From Mesostigma viride (lineage: Eukaryota; Streptophyta; Mesostigmatophyceae; Mesostigmatales; Mesostigmataceae), in the NCBI GenBank assembly GCA_009746045.1, contig RPFO01000154.1, positions 8,089,693 to 8,153,692 of the forward strand: DNA of 64,000 bases, written 5' to 3'. Position numbers and translations under genes: made by a program. Below are positions 1-13,646 of the stretch, one piece after another. Every line of letters starts with the position of its first letter. Position 1 is the stretch's first letter. The notes beneath the pieces are model-generated. The model had not been told where the DNA came from and searched no databases. It worked only from the letters and a program-made list of their open reading frames with translations.

Positions 1-236
1 AAAAAAACAGATGAAAGCATAACTCAATCGAGTGGAGTCATGTCAAATCAAAGCATTTTCTTCTGAAAAAATGACACAACCTCCTAGTAGCATTATAATA
101 CTTATCTATCCAGATCCTAAGCATGACCTGCTGGCCAAACGTTTCCGAATTGGCAAGGCAGGTATACCAGCCCAAGATTTATATCATCATTGCCCCCGTT
201 GCTTTTAACAGTGTGCACCAGTAGCATGATATGCAC

Positions 237-3200
237 CTTGAGACAAGAGGTAACCACAGCCGGCTTCGATACGGACCTTGTTGGCGGTGAGCACCTGCCC
301 CTTGTTGCTGATGGTGATCATGCCCAGCTGGTTGTTGAGCCCCACCACGGTAGCGCGGTAGGACACGCTTGAGCCGGTGGCCACGCGCTCAAACGTGGCA
401 CTCACGGGGAAGAGCATGTGGTTCTTATGCGTCGCCTCCAGTCGCAGCTTGGGCACCAACCCAGTGGCCGCGGCGGGCTCCGACTGGGGGCGTTGCGCAA
501 ATTCATGTGTTAAATAAGCGCGACCCATGCATAGGGTATGTCAGTATGGTAGTGCATGTTCCACAAAGCCTTTCTCTTAATAACACGAAAGGGGTATCAT
601 GACGTGATGCATGGAGCAAATGCACCAGGCTGCTTGCACAAAAAAACCAAGCTATCTCCTGCTTACCACAAACTTGAGGTACTCTGGCAGCGTCTTGCCC
701 CCGAATTGGCGCTCGTGCACGAGGAGCGAGAGCAGCCTGCCCTGCAGCTCCTGCAAGGTGAAGCCGAACATCTCCTGGAACGGCTTGTTGAGGGAGGACA
801 CGAACCCCGCCTCGCTGACCACGATGTTGGCGTCCATGTCTTTGCGCGATCGGATTATGCCCATGAATCTGACCTCGCCGGTGCGCTCCACTTTGTTCAC
901 GTACAGCCGGATGGGCACCTGGTGGCTGGCGTGGCTCGTGCGAGACAAGGGCAAATCAAGCGCGTGCCATCGAAACCAGAGCAGCAACACAGGGAAGCAG
1001 GAGAAGCACCGATGTAAGCATGTGCCAGTGTACCATCAGATGAAAGAATAGGGCAGAAGCAAGAAAAAGTTCTCGCAAGCCTGGCACTGAGGAGGGGGAA
1101 AAACCGTTTGAAGAATCCAAGAACGTTGACAGATTGGGTAGCAAGCAGCCTGAAACCACCACTGGCATGAGCGCACCCACACGCACCACAGCCCATGCAC
1201 CTACCCCAGCTTATGCTTGGCGTCAAAGTCGCGGTAGCTTCCCACCACATGCGCGACGTTGGTGGCCATGTACCGCCGCAGGTATCCATCGTGCTCCTGC
1301 GTGTACGGTGGCCCCATGAGCATGCGCACGTTCTTGTTCATCAGCTCCTCGCGCCGGTACCCGAACATGCGCAGCACCACCTTGTTCGCCATCGTGACCA
1401 GGCCCGTCGAACCAATCACAATCACGCCGTCCTGCTCGTCGTCCACGCGGCCTGCGGCGCCCGCCTCGCGCCTGGTTTCTGCCTCCTCTGCCACCTGGTC
1501 GACCTTGTCGGCCTCCATGTTGTAGCGGTGGGAGCGCAGCGGGTCGTTCTGGGGTGCATGGCGAGGGAGGTATGTGAGAGAGCCGTAAGTTGGTAAGGAG
1601 CAGAGCAACTCAGGAAGCACGGAACATGCGTGAAGGGATGGAAGGACCATGTAGAGAAAGCAGGGAAGGGGGATGACGAGGGAGGGAAGGGGTCGATAAT
1701 TGTCCACAATAAGGACTGGCACAGCTTCAACGTACAACCACAACCGACAGACCAACCAGCAACAATATCGTGCCACAAGCAATCAACCAAGTATCAACTC
1801 AGCCTAGTGCCTGGAAATTTACATGCCACTTCAATCAGAAACTAGAGAAGCATTGTGTGCAGAACTTGCCACCCATCGTTTCAGCTCGAGTTTCTGTTGA
1901 CCAGTGAGAGCTGCTGCTACCGCTCACTTACCTTGCATTGCTCAAGGAAGGTGGCGTAGCTGCGGAGGAGCTTAGCCGAGCGGGGGTACCGGTTGAGGAG
2001 TGCCTTGTACGCACGCTCGGCAGCAGCAATCTCCGCGTAAATCTCTTCGATGCTCTGCGCAGAAAGTGCATGGTTCCCCCACGCCACATTAACAAAAAGG
2101 GGCATGCAAGTTTACTTAAGATTCGTAGTAGTATGACGTTAATTAACTTACAGACCTGAAATGACATTATGTTGGCAGAGATGCTGTATATTTGCTATAT
2201 TGTGCCATAAAACAGAAATTCCAGTGATAGGTAGAAATACCAGGAACGCCTGGGAGTTTCAGGGCAGCAATAAAAAATCCAACCATTGGTGGTCTAATGG
2301 CCTGTCTGCATTACATAAGAGCAGTAGTTCACCATGCCTGAATGGCTTAATGATACGTCCTACGATGCCATGTTGCTAGATAAAAGAGCTGGTTAATGAA
2401 TGGGCATTGCCTGCAATCGTGGCTGCACAAAGTTTGCTGAAATTTCCTATCTTTCCACCTCCACAAAATCCCTGCGACTTGCCTGATGAGAGAATTCCTA
2501 CTTACCTCTGTGGTGCCCAGAAATGTCACACGGTCGGACATCAGCTTTCGCCAGAAGTCACGAACGGAAACGAGCGCTTTCCTGCACATTGCAGGGTGTG
2601 ATGTAACACAAACCACCAATAAGCAAACATCGATGGATTTCTAATAAGATTGTATACAAGGAGCTTGGTGGTAAACTGACATGCTATGTCCTTTCTGTCA
2701 TCACCAGTCAGAAGTTTAGTGCAGACGGACATCCTCGTACCTGACTACCAAAGCCAATCGATTCTTGGGGCAATCGTGACATGAAGCATGGAGATTGTGT
2801 CCCAGTAAGCGCACTGGTTGTGAGTGATGCGAGTGGTGACACCAAAGAAGTCCTCTTACTTGTGGGCTGCCAGGACATTCTTGAAGTAGCTCATGAACTC
2901 GATGTAGGCCGCCATGTCCATGGATGTCTCCAGCACCCTCGCGTTGTTCTGTTGCTCCAGGTCTCGCATGGCCACCTGCGCACACACACGTGTGCACATG
3001 CACGCACCGCTGAAACACCTTCAATGAACCACTGCGTGGACAGACTGAGTCAAAGGCATATCAGTATGACCTACTTTATAGCATGGAAAGTACTCCGCCC
3101 TAACTTGCTACTACTATGCTGGAAGCAATTTAGTCCGAAGTCCCAAATGCAACCTCATGAGCTGCCACCTTCCCCCTCCATGGTGTCGCATTCCAATCAC

Positions 3201-6200
3201 CCAACGACACCGTTTCATCCTCACCTCGAAAGGCTCACGATTCCAACTTCCAGTACCATGAGATTGCAACACCACAATGCATGCTGAACGTGTGTACCTG
3301 GTAGCCCACGATCCAGCCCAACCCTGCGTTGCGTGCTCGCTCCAGGTGCAGATTGGACAACGCACGCCCTGTCTCGGTGTCAGACGCAAATCTCCAGAGG
3401 AAGTGAGAGAAGCACACATGCAGGTAGGCACTCTTTGGGTGCTGCTCCAGGCCAGTCAGGTACAGGAGCCAGGCGGCGTCCTGGTGGACATTGTTGGGCT
3501 GCATCTGGCGCACCTTGCATACCATCTTGTCACTCACAATGCTGCGCGCCCATGGGCACATTGTGGCAAGGTGATAAATGAACAAGGTACACATGGAACA
3601 GAAAACATGTGTTAACCCCCAGGCATGTCGCATAGCAGAAGGCATGCATTTAGTAGCTGGATGTGTATGGATGCGCTGCCATCATGAATGCTGACGGTGA
3701 CATTTTCACAAGGCAGGGATGAGCATACGCGTCACCATTTCTATGTGACTGGCCTAACTGGCAAAGGAGCGCAGGTGAATGCCGTGAACAAGCCAAGTGT
3801 ACCAGGCAGGCAAGACAGTAAGGCGTGTCACGTGGCATGTGGAGAGGGCAAAGTGAACTGTCAACTACAAGACAGGGTTATTTGCGATTAAAAAGGTATT
3901 GAGAATATGCTGCCATCACTGGTGGGTAGCCGTAATAAACAATGCCAGACATGAGCATATATGGGAACAAAAGGCCGGGCCATGGAGACCTTGCCTTTGA
4001 CTGTGTGGACAGGATGGGATCATTTTAAACCATGAGTATACATCATGACTAGTGTGTCAGCCGATGAAAGTGGCAATCACTAAATCACAAAGGAGGCGTT
4101 GCTGCAGAATTGTAGTTGTATGTGGCAGGAAATTTGCTTGAATTCACATGGCTTCCAAGAACGACGACCATGTTGAAGGCTTACATATGGTACATACATG
4201 TACAGCCAGACGGCTTTGGAGAAATCAGCCCTCACTCCTGCCATCAGAGAAAACCTCAAGGAAGTGTGCAGGAAATTTATTCTCGCCGTGCCATGGAGTG
4301 TACACGTTGCCTGAAGTGATATCCAGCATATGAACCAGAACAGCAAGTCAGCAACATTACAAGTTCACCCAGTTTACTGCATGACACACATCCTGGCACA
4401 AAAATGTCCTCACCGTGCACAGATCTCGACCTCATGCGCGTTCTTGAACACGTGCAGGTCCTGGGACTCGTCATCCGGCGGCGTCTGCACCTCATGGTTT
4501 AAAAACTTGTGGGCGATGCGAACCGTGTGGGCGATGCGGCGCGTCATGAGCCAGTAGCCGATCAGAGCCATGGGAGCCCTGCGCGTGTGGATTCAACGGT
4601 TCGTGCAAAAGCATGTATTGTCATGACCATGCATGGATGGTTAGATGTCACTAGTGACAGCCAGGTATCAGATGGTCTGGCACCTCTAGAAATTATTCAG
4701 GCACTCATGCAGCCTGCTGGGCCATCAACCAGGCAAGCATCAAGCGCTTGCACAGATGTACAGGCGAAATTCGCGACAAACAAAAGGATAAATTGATCCT
4801 TACTTTTGAGCATTGTTGCGTGAACGACACAGAAGATTCAAGATGCGTGCCTGCCAGGTGAAGGGCATACAGCAATGACCATCCATTAACAGTTACAAAG
4901 CAGAGCCCAAGTACCTGGACACTGTCAGCTACCACGAATCATGCATACTTACCATCCAGCCAGCATGATGATCGTCAGTAGGTGTGTGCGCTCCTCCTTC
5001 ATGAGCGAGAGCACAAACCCGTTGAGCATCATCCAGGTGATCGACATGTACAGGCCGTTCCAGAGGCTGTTCATGCGCCGGCTGTAGTAAGGCACGTATC
5101 GCATCATGGTAAACAGCAGGCCCAGCATGCAGAGCAGGAGCGCAACCTCGAGGAGCACGTTCTGCGAAATCAGCGCGTGCGCAAGCAGAACCAGGGCGGT
5201 CTTGAAGAAGACCAGCCGGCCCAGCGCGGATGACGCGATGGATGCAAAGGGGTCGGGGGAGCAGGCGTCGCTGGTGGTGGTGGCCATCACCGAGCCCAGC
5301 ACGGTGACGAAGAGGAGCAAGCAGGCGGCGCACCCGATAAGGATCAAGCTGAGGTTCATTTTGGTGGAGCAGAGCTGCAGGGAACAAGCGTAGAATACAC
5401 CAGCATGAAGTGAAATGGGTGACTATACGCAAGCATCCGGCTGACCTTGCATTTTAATTCCTCGCTGCCACCCACAACATTATGCAGCTCACAACATACA
5501 TACAATCTTAACTATACGCCTACCGATCCATGGAGATTCCCTTAGATGTCAAGAAGATGAATCAGAAGGTCTAAACTTGATGGATGCCAAGAAACAAAGC
5601 ATGTAAAAAGCAAGAGGGAAAGAGCCAGCAGCTATCTACAATAGATGCAGCTGCTTGTGGGTCGTTGACGCCGATAAAAGGGATCATCTTTCTTTCGGCA
5701 GCATCCAATCTGATGGGGAAGATATCAAACACAAGGTGATGCAGCACCATGACCTGCATTCGTTTCAACAAAATTTTAAAGCAAGTAGGCATCACCTCAT
5801 GAGGGAATGATTGAAGGTAGAGGACGCCGCCAGCTCCTTTGACGCATCCGATTGGGGTGAGCAAGACGCTCAAGATTGATATGTAGAAAACACTGCCGCA
5901 AAACGTGCAAGGGCAGCCCAGGCAGGCATGGGTAAAACCAAACAGATTTGAAGCTAACATCGCATGACAGAGAAATTTCAACCTTTGCAGCAACACAGAT
6001 GGGAGGTAACAGTGGCTGAGCAAGCAGGCAGATTTGCAGCCAGACAGACAACTTTCCATGTGGTAGTGTCCCTGCCCTTCAAGCTATCTATCAGCAAATG
6101 ATTGCAGTATGCCATCCGAGTTTTAAATAAAACATCACACCTGACCCTTACTTTTCCTTACAATAATGCCCTAATGCTGACCCAACAGCGCTCAGAAATA

Positions 6201-8891
6201 ATACCAAGCACACTGTACGGTCACGCTTTGTGCGGGAAGGGAACACATTTCTTTCTAATGCTTGACAATTTAGGGGGTTGAACTCCCAGAGTTGAACCCA
6301 ATCTTACCCTTTAATCACTCTTTCCCTTTGATAAAGCAAGCACATACGTGCACAGGAACAGACGTTCCCTACAATTAGATCAAGTAAAGATCTACCTGAG
6401 AAGTGTCTGTGATAAACAGCCAGCAGAGTGACATCAATCCTGAAGCACGAGTTGTTCAAACCATGCTCATACTTTCATAAAAGGGGCACGAAAGCCCAGA
6501 AAGGGCTTAAAAAGTAAGAACTGTTGGCATTCTCACAACACAGCACGGGTCGAGTGAATGGATAGTAGCCTGGCTACCTCAGTTGCTTAAGTTTGCAACA
6601 TTTTCCACCCTGGCAACTTACCTGAAGAACACGGTGATGATGACCCGCAGGGCATAGAGGAGCCACCGGTCCCAAGTTGAGTGATTGAAGGCATGAAGGC
6701 CGCCTTTGGATACGTAGCCTACCCGGATAATGATAGCCCACGCGAGAAGCTGCACAGTTCGCGCAGTGCATGATATTCCAAAGTCAGAATGAGGGTGCCC
6801 ACTCCAGCTAAGAGCTAGACAAAATGACAGGGGTATGCCTGGATGTCAATGCAGCATAAGCTCGCTTGAACTCCTGGATATGGAAATAAGAAAGCTTGCA
6901 GAATGCTGAAAAAGCGTGTTTAGAAGACAGGACATGGAGGAGGCTCCGCAGCATGACAGCGCAAATAGATATATATGTATAATTATGGCAGTGAGAGGAT
7001 TATTGAGGCTGGCTAAATACATTATGGCAGTAATGCCGAAACAAAAATGACAATGACAATGATGACACGGATGGAATACAAGGGTGGCTGTCCTCAATAC
7101 TACTTGCCAGTGGCGTCCTGCCAGTGGCGAGCATGTAACAATAAAATTCAGAAAATAAGGACTGCCATTTGTAAGCGTAATGCTTGTATGTGTATAGCCT
7201 TCAGGCCCAGCAATCGTGCTTACCAAGAGGCCACACAGGACGCCGAACACCACGATGAAGGCTGTGTAGCCAGCATCCTGCATGGCCGTGCCCAGCTGTT
7301 TCCCACAAGACATGACAAAATGGGGCAAATAAAATGGAGCAATTGTGGTGAGAAGAAGGTTACCAATCCAACCTCAAATATCAATCGAGAAGCGGAAGGC
7401 CATCAACTTTACGAGCTGGCGTAAAGCAGTGGTATCAAGACACACGAAACGGGTCTGCCACCACTCCTGCAAAGCAACACAGCGGATTACATAACGCTGC
7501 TAAAAGATTTGGCAGCCAAATGCATGGATCTACAGTGACATGTCATGATGCTAATGACAGCATGATAAATTATCAACTCCAGGATCAACCACAGATAATG
7601 CAGATTGGATTGGGCCGTCCTTGCCTTCATCAGCACTTCAGCAGTGACCTCTTGTTTTTCCATGCCTCCTGACACATGCTAATGCTTCTCCTGCGCATGA
7701 CACAAAGCATCGTTTTTTCTCAACCGTCTTCTCGTGCAAACTGGACACGTGGATGCAACTATCAGTGCTATTCATTCTTCATACCTCGATACGGAACACC
7801 CATTTCCAGAAGTCCTGCTCGTAATCGATGTCCCATCCCAGAGATGCTGTCCTCAAGACAATGGCCACCAGCTGCGGGTCATACAAGGCAGGGCACCCAT
7901 CGATTGTCATACAAAATTGATGAGCAGGTTCAGTGAACCGGAATGTGATGACAAGACAAGCAGAATGTGCGCCAGATGGGGATGCCAGATTTGACAATTA
8001 GCAGGGCATGCACACAGTACACTAAGATCAGGAGGGCTGTCCTCGAATTCGCATCAAATAGGAGGGCACTTGCATGTGAAATTAAAACGTGACTTGCTGG
8101 CAGTTCAGATGTAGGAAAGCACCAAGACTTGCACAGCCAACCCCACTTAGTATAATAAACAATCAACAACTACAGTAGTAACTGCCGATTCCTGGCTCTT
8201 TGAATAGGCAAGCCAGTTTGTCATGCTGGTTTGAACTCTGCTACGGCTTTGCTTTCCGGGGGTTCAATGGCTTGCGATAATGTTGTGGCATCATTCTGTT
8301 GTGTGCTTTCAAGTCAACCAGCATCAGATCAATGTAGGACGTACCTGGATGTACTCAAGTAGAATTGCTGCCACCACAAACTTCTTATTGAATGTTGGCC
8401 GCCATTGACAGATAAGAAAAACAGTTCGGTAGATAGCTTCCTGCAAACCACAGCAATACGCATAGCCGGCGCTAAATACGGTTAGGACGACACCTATTGT
8501 AGAGGACGCTAGCTTGTCCTACAACTCATGACTACGGCATCTTTCTGGACTTCAGAATGCCCCACCACAGCCAAATGCAAAAAGAAGACGAGTTGCCGCT
8601 GGGGCAAAAATATTATCTAGAAATGGAAGCTGTCTAGATTTTTCTGGCAGGCCATTAGCTCTGTGATAGAATAAGGTTTGTCTGTTTCTGTAGTCTTGGT
8701 GGGGACGCATACGACTGACAAAAGAGCCATGTTAAGGCATCTACACCAAAGGCATATCGAGTATTCGCAGAGCATCCGCTTACCCATGGATTGAAACCAT
8801 TTTCAAACCCGTTACGCTCGTCAATCTCTTCATTTGTCGCCGATTTTTGGCTTCCCGCGTCATCAGTGCTGCTGGCATTACTCCCTCCCAT
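237..8891 (-). CDS. tmcB: tmcB-like multi-membrane / TPR / PAS protein, N-terminal 882 residues (3' part off window)
   Basis: Sixteen GT-AG exons read on the minus strand keep one frame: 8891-8784, 8440-8345, 7871-7785, 7466-7413 (least certain), 7295-7224, 6749-6622, 5892-5796, 5374-4953, 4578-4414, 3541-3298, 2975-2860, 2581-2506, 2054-1932, 1548-1205, 934-667, 483-237. They total 2,647 nt and end in phase 1, so the gene continues past the left edge. The start is MGGSNASSTDD, a polar N-terminus. Exons 2-8 encode several hydrophobic segments, including a W-D-I-D box in exon 3 and MNLSLILIGCAACLLLF in exon 8. Exons 9-13 are helical TPR/HAT-like repeats (for example ERAYKALLNRYPRSAKLL). Exons 14-16 carry PAS modules (VIVIGSTGLVTMANK; NIVVSEAGFVSSLNK; MITISNKGQVLTANK). 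This matches the architecture of tiny-macrocyst-B-like proteins of green algae. The function is inferred to be membrane sensing or signalling; the ligand is unknown. Confidence 0.88.
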
Positions 8892-10271
8892 CCTGGCGAG
8901 GGCTTGAAAGTTTAATGCACTGGTAAGTTATCAGTCTAGACCGGCGCCTTGGTCGACCGGCATCAATCAGGCAAGCTCTCGAATTGGCCGACCTCACGAA
9001 AGAACCTGCTAACTTAAATCATGACATGGCAATTATCGTTTCAGCAGCCCGTCTCCATCGAGCGTATACCAAAATACAGCCTTCAATTCTCGCAATTTTA
9101 GTTACCACAACCAAGTATAGGCAGATGACAAAATTGCTCTTCAAGCTCCTTAGCCATCGTTTCTGTCTGCGGTCGAGATCGAGGCGGCAACGATGACAGA
9201 GCTGCTCCTGGCCCTTCCAAACATTATCAAGAAAGAAACTCTTACCTTCTTTGCTCTTCTGGTGTCAGGCTTCCAGGCTCCACCGGATAATAAACGGCAC
9301 GTTGCTGGTCAGCCAACAAGGACACCTCGCCATCGCATAACATTCCGTCCATTTGGCAGAGCATTCTGATATTTCTTCAGCAAAATGCGCCAGCAACGGA
9401 CCATTTTTCTGCGTAAGCGCATTCCGTAATCGCAGAGCTGCTGCCCTTGCAGCACAAAAGAAGCAAATTAAAAACTGAAACCTGCAGGAGACCTACGATG
9501 ATCTGTCCACGTGCATTCCTGCTCAAAAATGCCGTCCCGTTTTGCTGAGATCAATAGCAGTGCACGTCTTGTTGACTTATTGACATACTTATACTGAATC
9601 CAGAGTTGTGTCAGTCCCGGCAACATTGTGCAAGTCGGCGCGAACAGGCGGGGTTGGTTATAATTATTTTTATGAGTTCGCAATTATTACAGTACTGCAT
9701 TCTTCGATCCAGCCTGGACGTGGCATCAGGCATGGCTGCACGAGTGCCTGCGATGCCACGTGGTAAACAGGTACGAGTCCAAGTTTCCAAGCCTTCAACA
9801 ATGCCTCTGCGCGACGCAGGGAGCGGATACGGCAAGAGGGTGTACAGTGGCCCATCGGGCGACGCCATTCTGGCGCCTGGGAGCGTCACGGCCTCTACTT
9901 GAGTTGAGCCTCATCCTGTAGTCAGTGCTGGCATCGGCTGCGCGCTGTCTCCGATGCTCAGCCCGCGCGTAACTTGCACAGGTGGCACTCACCCCGGGGT
10001 CTGATCGATCTTTCCCCGTGGCCTCCATACAGTATCAATGACGTACATGGGGGCGTTCATCCGAGCTGGCTCCATGCGCCGTCTGGTATATTAGGGTTGC
10101 AGAGTCATTTTTTCATCTTATACCGCTGGCGTGAATTGCTCTGTCTCAGCATAGTCCTTTCCCATTGTTCCCATGTTCACGACCTTTTTGTGCCTGTGGG
10201 AAAGTCGGTAGAGGAAATTAGGCGCAGCGATAGCAACCGCCATTTTCAATCAATTGCTCTCGCCGTCAAAT
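8892..10271. promoter_or_regulatory. Intergenic region between two divergent genes (shared promoter region)
   Basis: About 1.38 kb separates the start codons of the minus-strand tmcB-like gene and the plus-strand flavin reductase-like gene, so both 5' regions lie here. I see no clear TATA box and no recognisable coding exon. A 76-codon open frame from ATG at 9672 has no family resemblance and is not called. Confidence 0.5.
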
Positions 10272-12382
10272 ATGGTTACGATTAGCGCCAGCTTGCCGAA
10301 ATTGTCGACGTGCCAAGCTGTGTCGCATACTCCATCATTGCGTACACGTAGGAGCTGTCCGTCTTCATGTCTCCCCCGCAAAGTCTTTTCCTTGGATCGC
10401 TTTACGGCGCGTTCATCCCGGCCAAAGTCCCATAGTCTTGTTGTAAGAGCTACGGCTACGGCGCCTGATGGTTCCGCGACGACAACTGAAAGTGCCACCA
10501 TAAAATCAGGGCCTCCACCGTACACGAACCTCGCCGTACCAGTTTTCAGTTTATCCACGCGAGGATCAGGAAACCGGCCTGACACGATGAACATCACTAC
10601 GTACTTCACCCCAGTTGCCATTGCCCCAACGCGCATGGTGGCGATCTGCTTGTATAAAGGAACCTTGACCAGCGAAAATTTTCGGTTCGCCGGAGAAGGC
10701 GTGCTGCAGGTGCGTCACAGATAGTAAATGATATTATGACACACTATGCGCGCAGGGAGGGGGGGTTCGTGCCTATCTGTCTGTTCATAACATCTTTCTT
10801 GGAGTAGCCCGTCTTACCCTGCGGTGATCGCGCTCTCCCTGTGGTGTCTGGCTTGTGTTCCATCGATTCCCCTCATCTGTCCACCAGATGCTTCGGAAAC
10901 ACCACGCGCCGCTGGTTCCCCTGCTGGGAAGGGTGAGTTCCCTGCTCTAGCCGGCGTATATCTAGCTTCCCAATCATGGTGGCGAGGGAAAATCCTGTGG
11001 GCTTGTCAAGCAGTAGGTGACGGTTCATGTGGACTCATTCATGTCCAGCTTGACCACGCATGCAAGGGTCTGGCCCTCGCCATGGCAACCTGTCCAGCCC
11101 CGCAAACCTTCATGAACTTGGCAGCATGACTTTGATATCATTTTTATGTCAATTTGCTCGCCATTATTTTGACATCATGGGAATTTGTAGGACATCGGTG
11201 ACCCTGGCATGGTCTGCGTGCTGTATTTAGCAAGGGGGGGGGGAGGCTGAAAGAAAGGCAGCCATGGGTGCCATCTTGGCCAGATTGGATTTGCAGGTCT
11301 CTGCCTGGTCCATGCGGGCGATATCACTGATTCAATATCTTCTGGGAATTGGGGATGTTTAGGGTTTAGGGTTGGGATTTGGGGTTGCTGATGCTCACGT
11401 GATGCAGTTACGTGTAAATTAAATTAATTGATTGGGGTTGGCGGTTAGCGGCTGCGGGTTTGTTTGTTTGGTGGGTGGGTGGGTCGGGAGATGCATCTGT
11501 GGGGTATTATGCGTGTGCCTGTGACCGTTTGATCACAAGGAGCTAGGGCACGCAGGGCCCGTGTGTAGCCTCATGGCTGGCAGCAAGCGCAGCGCGCTAT
11601 TTTCCATCATATCATAGCCAGTCGCAAAAACATCCTCAAAGCTGCTGCTCCCAGTGCCAGCCTTCTGACCAGCCCGACAGCATCCTGGGCGATACATATT
11701 CGGATGGCAGCAATGAATGGCAGCAGTGACAGTGATGTGGGTGCTAATGGTGCCTTCCATGGGTGATGTGGGAAGGTATTAGCGCGGACAAGGCAGGGCC
11801 GGAAGCCACCGTTGCCCGTTCAAGTAGCCTCTTTTCTCAACCTATGCCTTTTCAAGTGTGCATGGGTTGTTGTGCCATTATTATTATCATCACTGTTATT
11901 ATTATCGTTATTTATTTTTGTTGTTGTTGTTGTTATCGTGAATATTGTTAGTGTTGCATTTGCCAACTGGCAAGCGCACCGCATATTGGCGCTGCGGAGG
12001 CAGCCTTGCGGCCAGGCGTCGGGGCGTGCAACCCCGTGTTTGTTTGTAAGCACCTGACATGCATAATTGACCTTATTACCCGATATCTACTTTTGGTGCT
12101 TTGTCTCGCCAGGCTTCGGGGCGTGACGTGGACAAGTTCACCGAGGTGTCCGCGCACGGCATCCCCCTGTGCAAGTACCACGACATCATGGTCATGAAGG
12201 ACGTGGGAGGGCTCATGTACATCAAGGCCAGGCAGTGGGTGGACTGTGGCGACCACGACATGGTCATCTGCGACGTGGTGGACTTTTGTGACAGCAACGC
12301 GAACCGGGTGGATGACCCCGAACAGGACTACGTCATCCCGGACCCGTTGTACACGGACTACATCTTCCTGAACAAGGGCTGA
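10272..12382 (+). CDS. Flavin reductase-like (FMN-binding split barrel) protein, probably plastid-targeted
   Basis: Three exons join in frame: 10272-10709, 10888-10932 and 12113-12382 (stop TGA 12380-12382), giving 250 residues. Donors are CAG|GTGCGT and AGG|GTGAGT; acceptors are CCACCAG and CGCCAG. The first ~80 residues are rich in S, T, R and P and poor in acidic residues, like a chloroplast transit peptide. The domain then starts with VPVFSLSTRGSGNRPDTMN and continues with TTYFTPVAIAPTRMVAICLY, the usual N-terminal strand pair of flavin reductase-like domains. It continues through the 15-codon exon 2 (LVPLLGR) into SGRDVDKF and a CGDHDMVICDVVDF segment typical of the family's dimer/FMN region. 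The family binds FMN and commonly reduces flavins with NAD(P)H; the substrate here cannot be told. The frame is intact with no sign of decay. The gene runs divergently from the tmcB-like gene. Confidence 0.85.
11356..11380 (+). repeat. Short telomere-like TTTAGGG repeats inside an intron
   Basis: Intron 2 of the flavin reductase-like gene contains TTTAGGGTTTAGGGTTGGG, two perfect plant/algal-type telomere units followed by degenerate ones. It is too short to imply a former telomere. Confidence 0.6.
11876..11945 (+). repeat. Trinucleotide-rich ATT/TTG microsatellite in intron 2
   Basis: Loose ATT then TTG/TTA triplet repeats lie about 170 bp before the acceptor at 12112. No coding role is apparent. 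Confidence 0.6.
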
Positions 12383-13404
12383 GGGCCTTAATACTCGAGA
12401 GTCCTTTGGGGGGTCTGGATTCCTGCTCACTGCCCGACTTCCGCTAGGGCCTTGATACGTCCCCACTGCCTTAGTTTTGCTAGGGCCTTGATACCTCCTT
12501 GCGCGGGCGATACGTTCGGGTCATTGGTAGCAGCGGCTTGGGCCACGTTCCTCGAGTGTGACCCCCCTTGCTGTTACTGTCGCCAACAACTTCACGGCTA
12601 CGTTCCAGGAGCATGACCCCTCTCCCATGGGGTCCGCTGGCTCGGGAGTAGGATGAGAGCAAAGGGCGGTCGCAATTGCGGCTTGGGTTGGAAAACAGGT
12701 AGGGTTGGAGAGCCCTTGAGCTGATCGTCACGGTGGGCGGTCCCTGCTGTGCTGCTGCGCACGATTTCTAAAAGGATTTCTGAAAGGATTTCTAAAGGGC
12801 CTTTTCTGCCTTTCCTAAGGGTGTGTGTGTCGGGGGGGGGGATGATGGCCATCCTTGTGCCAAGAGCCCCGTATATTGACATGCAGCATGTTTGGAATGC
12901 CCGGCCACTCAGCTTCTTCATGCTACCCCTGACTTAAGGGGGGAGCCAGGGATGATGACCAGCCTCGGTAATTAGTGCGAAGTGTTATAGTACAAGTAGG
13001 ACACTTCGAGGGCTTTTGCTTAAGATATCTCAACCCAGCGTCCTATGGGAAACAGTGGTCAATCCACATGTGATCTGCGATACCGAGTCATCGACTCATC
13101 CTGGAATTGTCCCTGGATGCCCTGCTGTCACTGGTGGCTACTGTGTGCGGCTGCTGCTCAAGAGTTACACGTAGAAAAAGTCCCTGGAGCAGTCAAATAT
13201 CTGAACTGTTAGGTCATGATCCCATTAGTGATGGGAGCCTAAATTAGTTGTTGTATTTAAGTAGGTACTTCCATGTGCATGCACCCCCCATGTCTGGGCC
13301 ACGGAGTGTACGTACGCCATTTTAGCTGTCTCACTTACTACACTTGTGATATTATAAATATATTTTGCTCGAGATTACTCAAATTCAGTAATTCATGTAC
13401 ACGC
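12383..13404. other. Intergenic stretch without recognised gene
   Basis: This is downstream of the flavin reductase-like stop. It includes poly-G runs near 12832 and AT-rich 3'-UTR-like sequence. I see no coding exon or repeat end. Confidence 0.5.
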
Positions 13405-13600
13405 AACTGCGTCACGTGAGCATAAGTCCTCAGGGAAATGAATACGGGATGGGGTGGATGGTGTAGCTATCTAGTTCCTGCAGTTACAGGGTTGCGGGGG
13501 CATGCACGTACAGCCCGAATCGCTCTGCATGCCAAACTTGGTAACATGCGGAGGCCCCAGCGACTGGGGGGTGGTGTCCTTCATTACTGTCTGCCACCTG
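13405..13600 (+). repeat. Dispersed repeat, copy 1 (pairs with 53745-53945)
   Basis: The stretch containing GTGAGCATAAGT, ATGGGGTGGATG, CAGTTACAG, CCCGAATC, GCCAAACTTGG and ACATGCGGAG recurs in the same order and orientation at 53745-53945 with substitutions and small indels. Neither copy has a coding frame. It is probably a non-coding part of a transposon family. Confidence 0.6.
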
Positions 13601-13620
13601 TCTTTACGCGTCATCTGCCT

Positions 13621-13644
13621 CCATTAATTAATTAATTAATTAAT
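13621..13644. repeat. (ATTA)n microsatellite
   Basis: ATTAATTAATTAATTAAT is a short perfect palindromic tetranucleotide run at the 3' edge of the LINE-A fragment. Confidence 0.7.
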
Positions 13645-13646
13645 GG

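Noticed and set aside
9672-9902. 76-codon plus-strand frame starting MSSQLLQYCIL between the two host genes
   Set aside because: No domain, no splice continuity with the flavin reductase-like exons, and it falls in the shared promoter region.
11352-11390. Telomere or chromosome end
   Set aside because: Only two perfect TTTAGGG units inside an intron.
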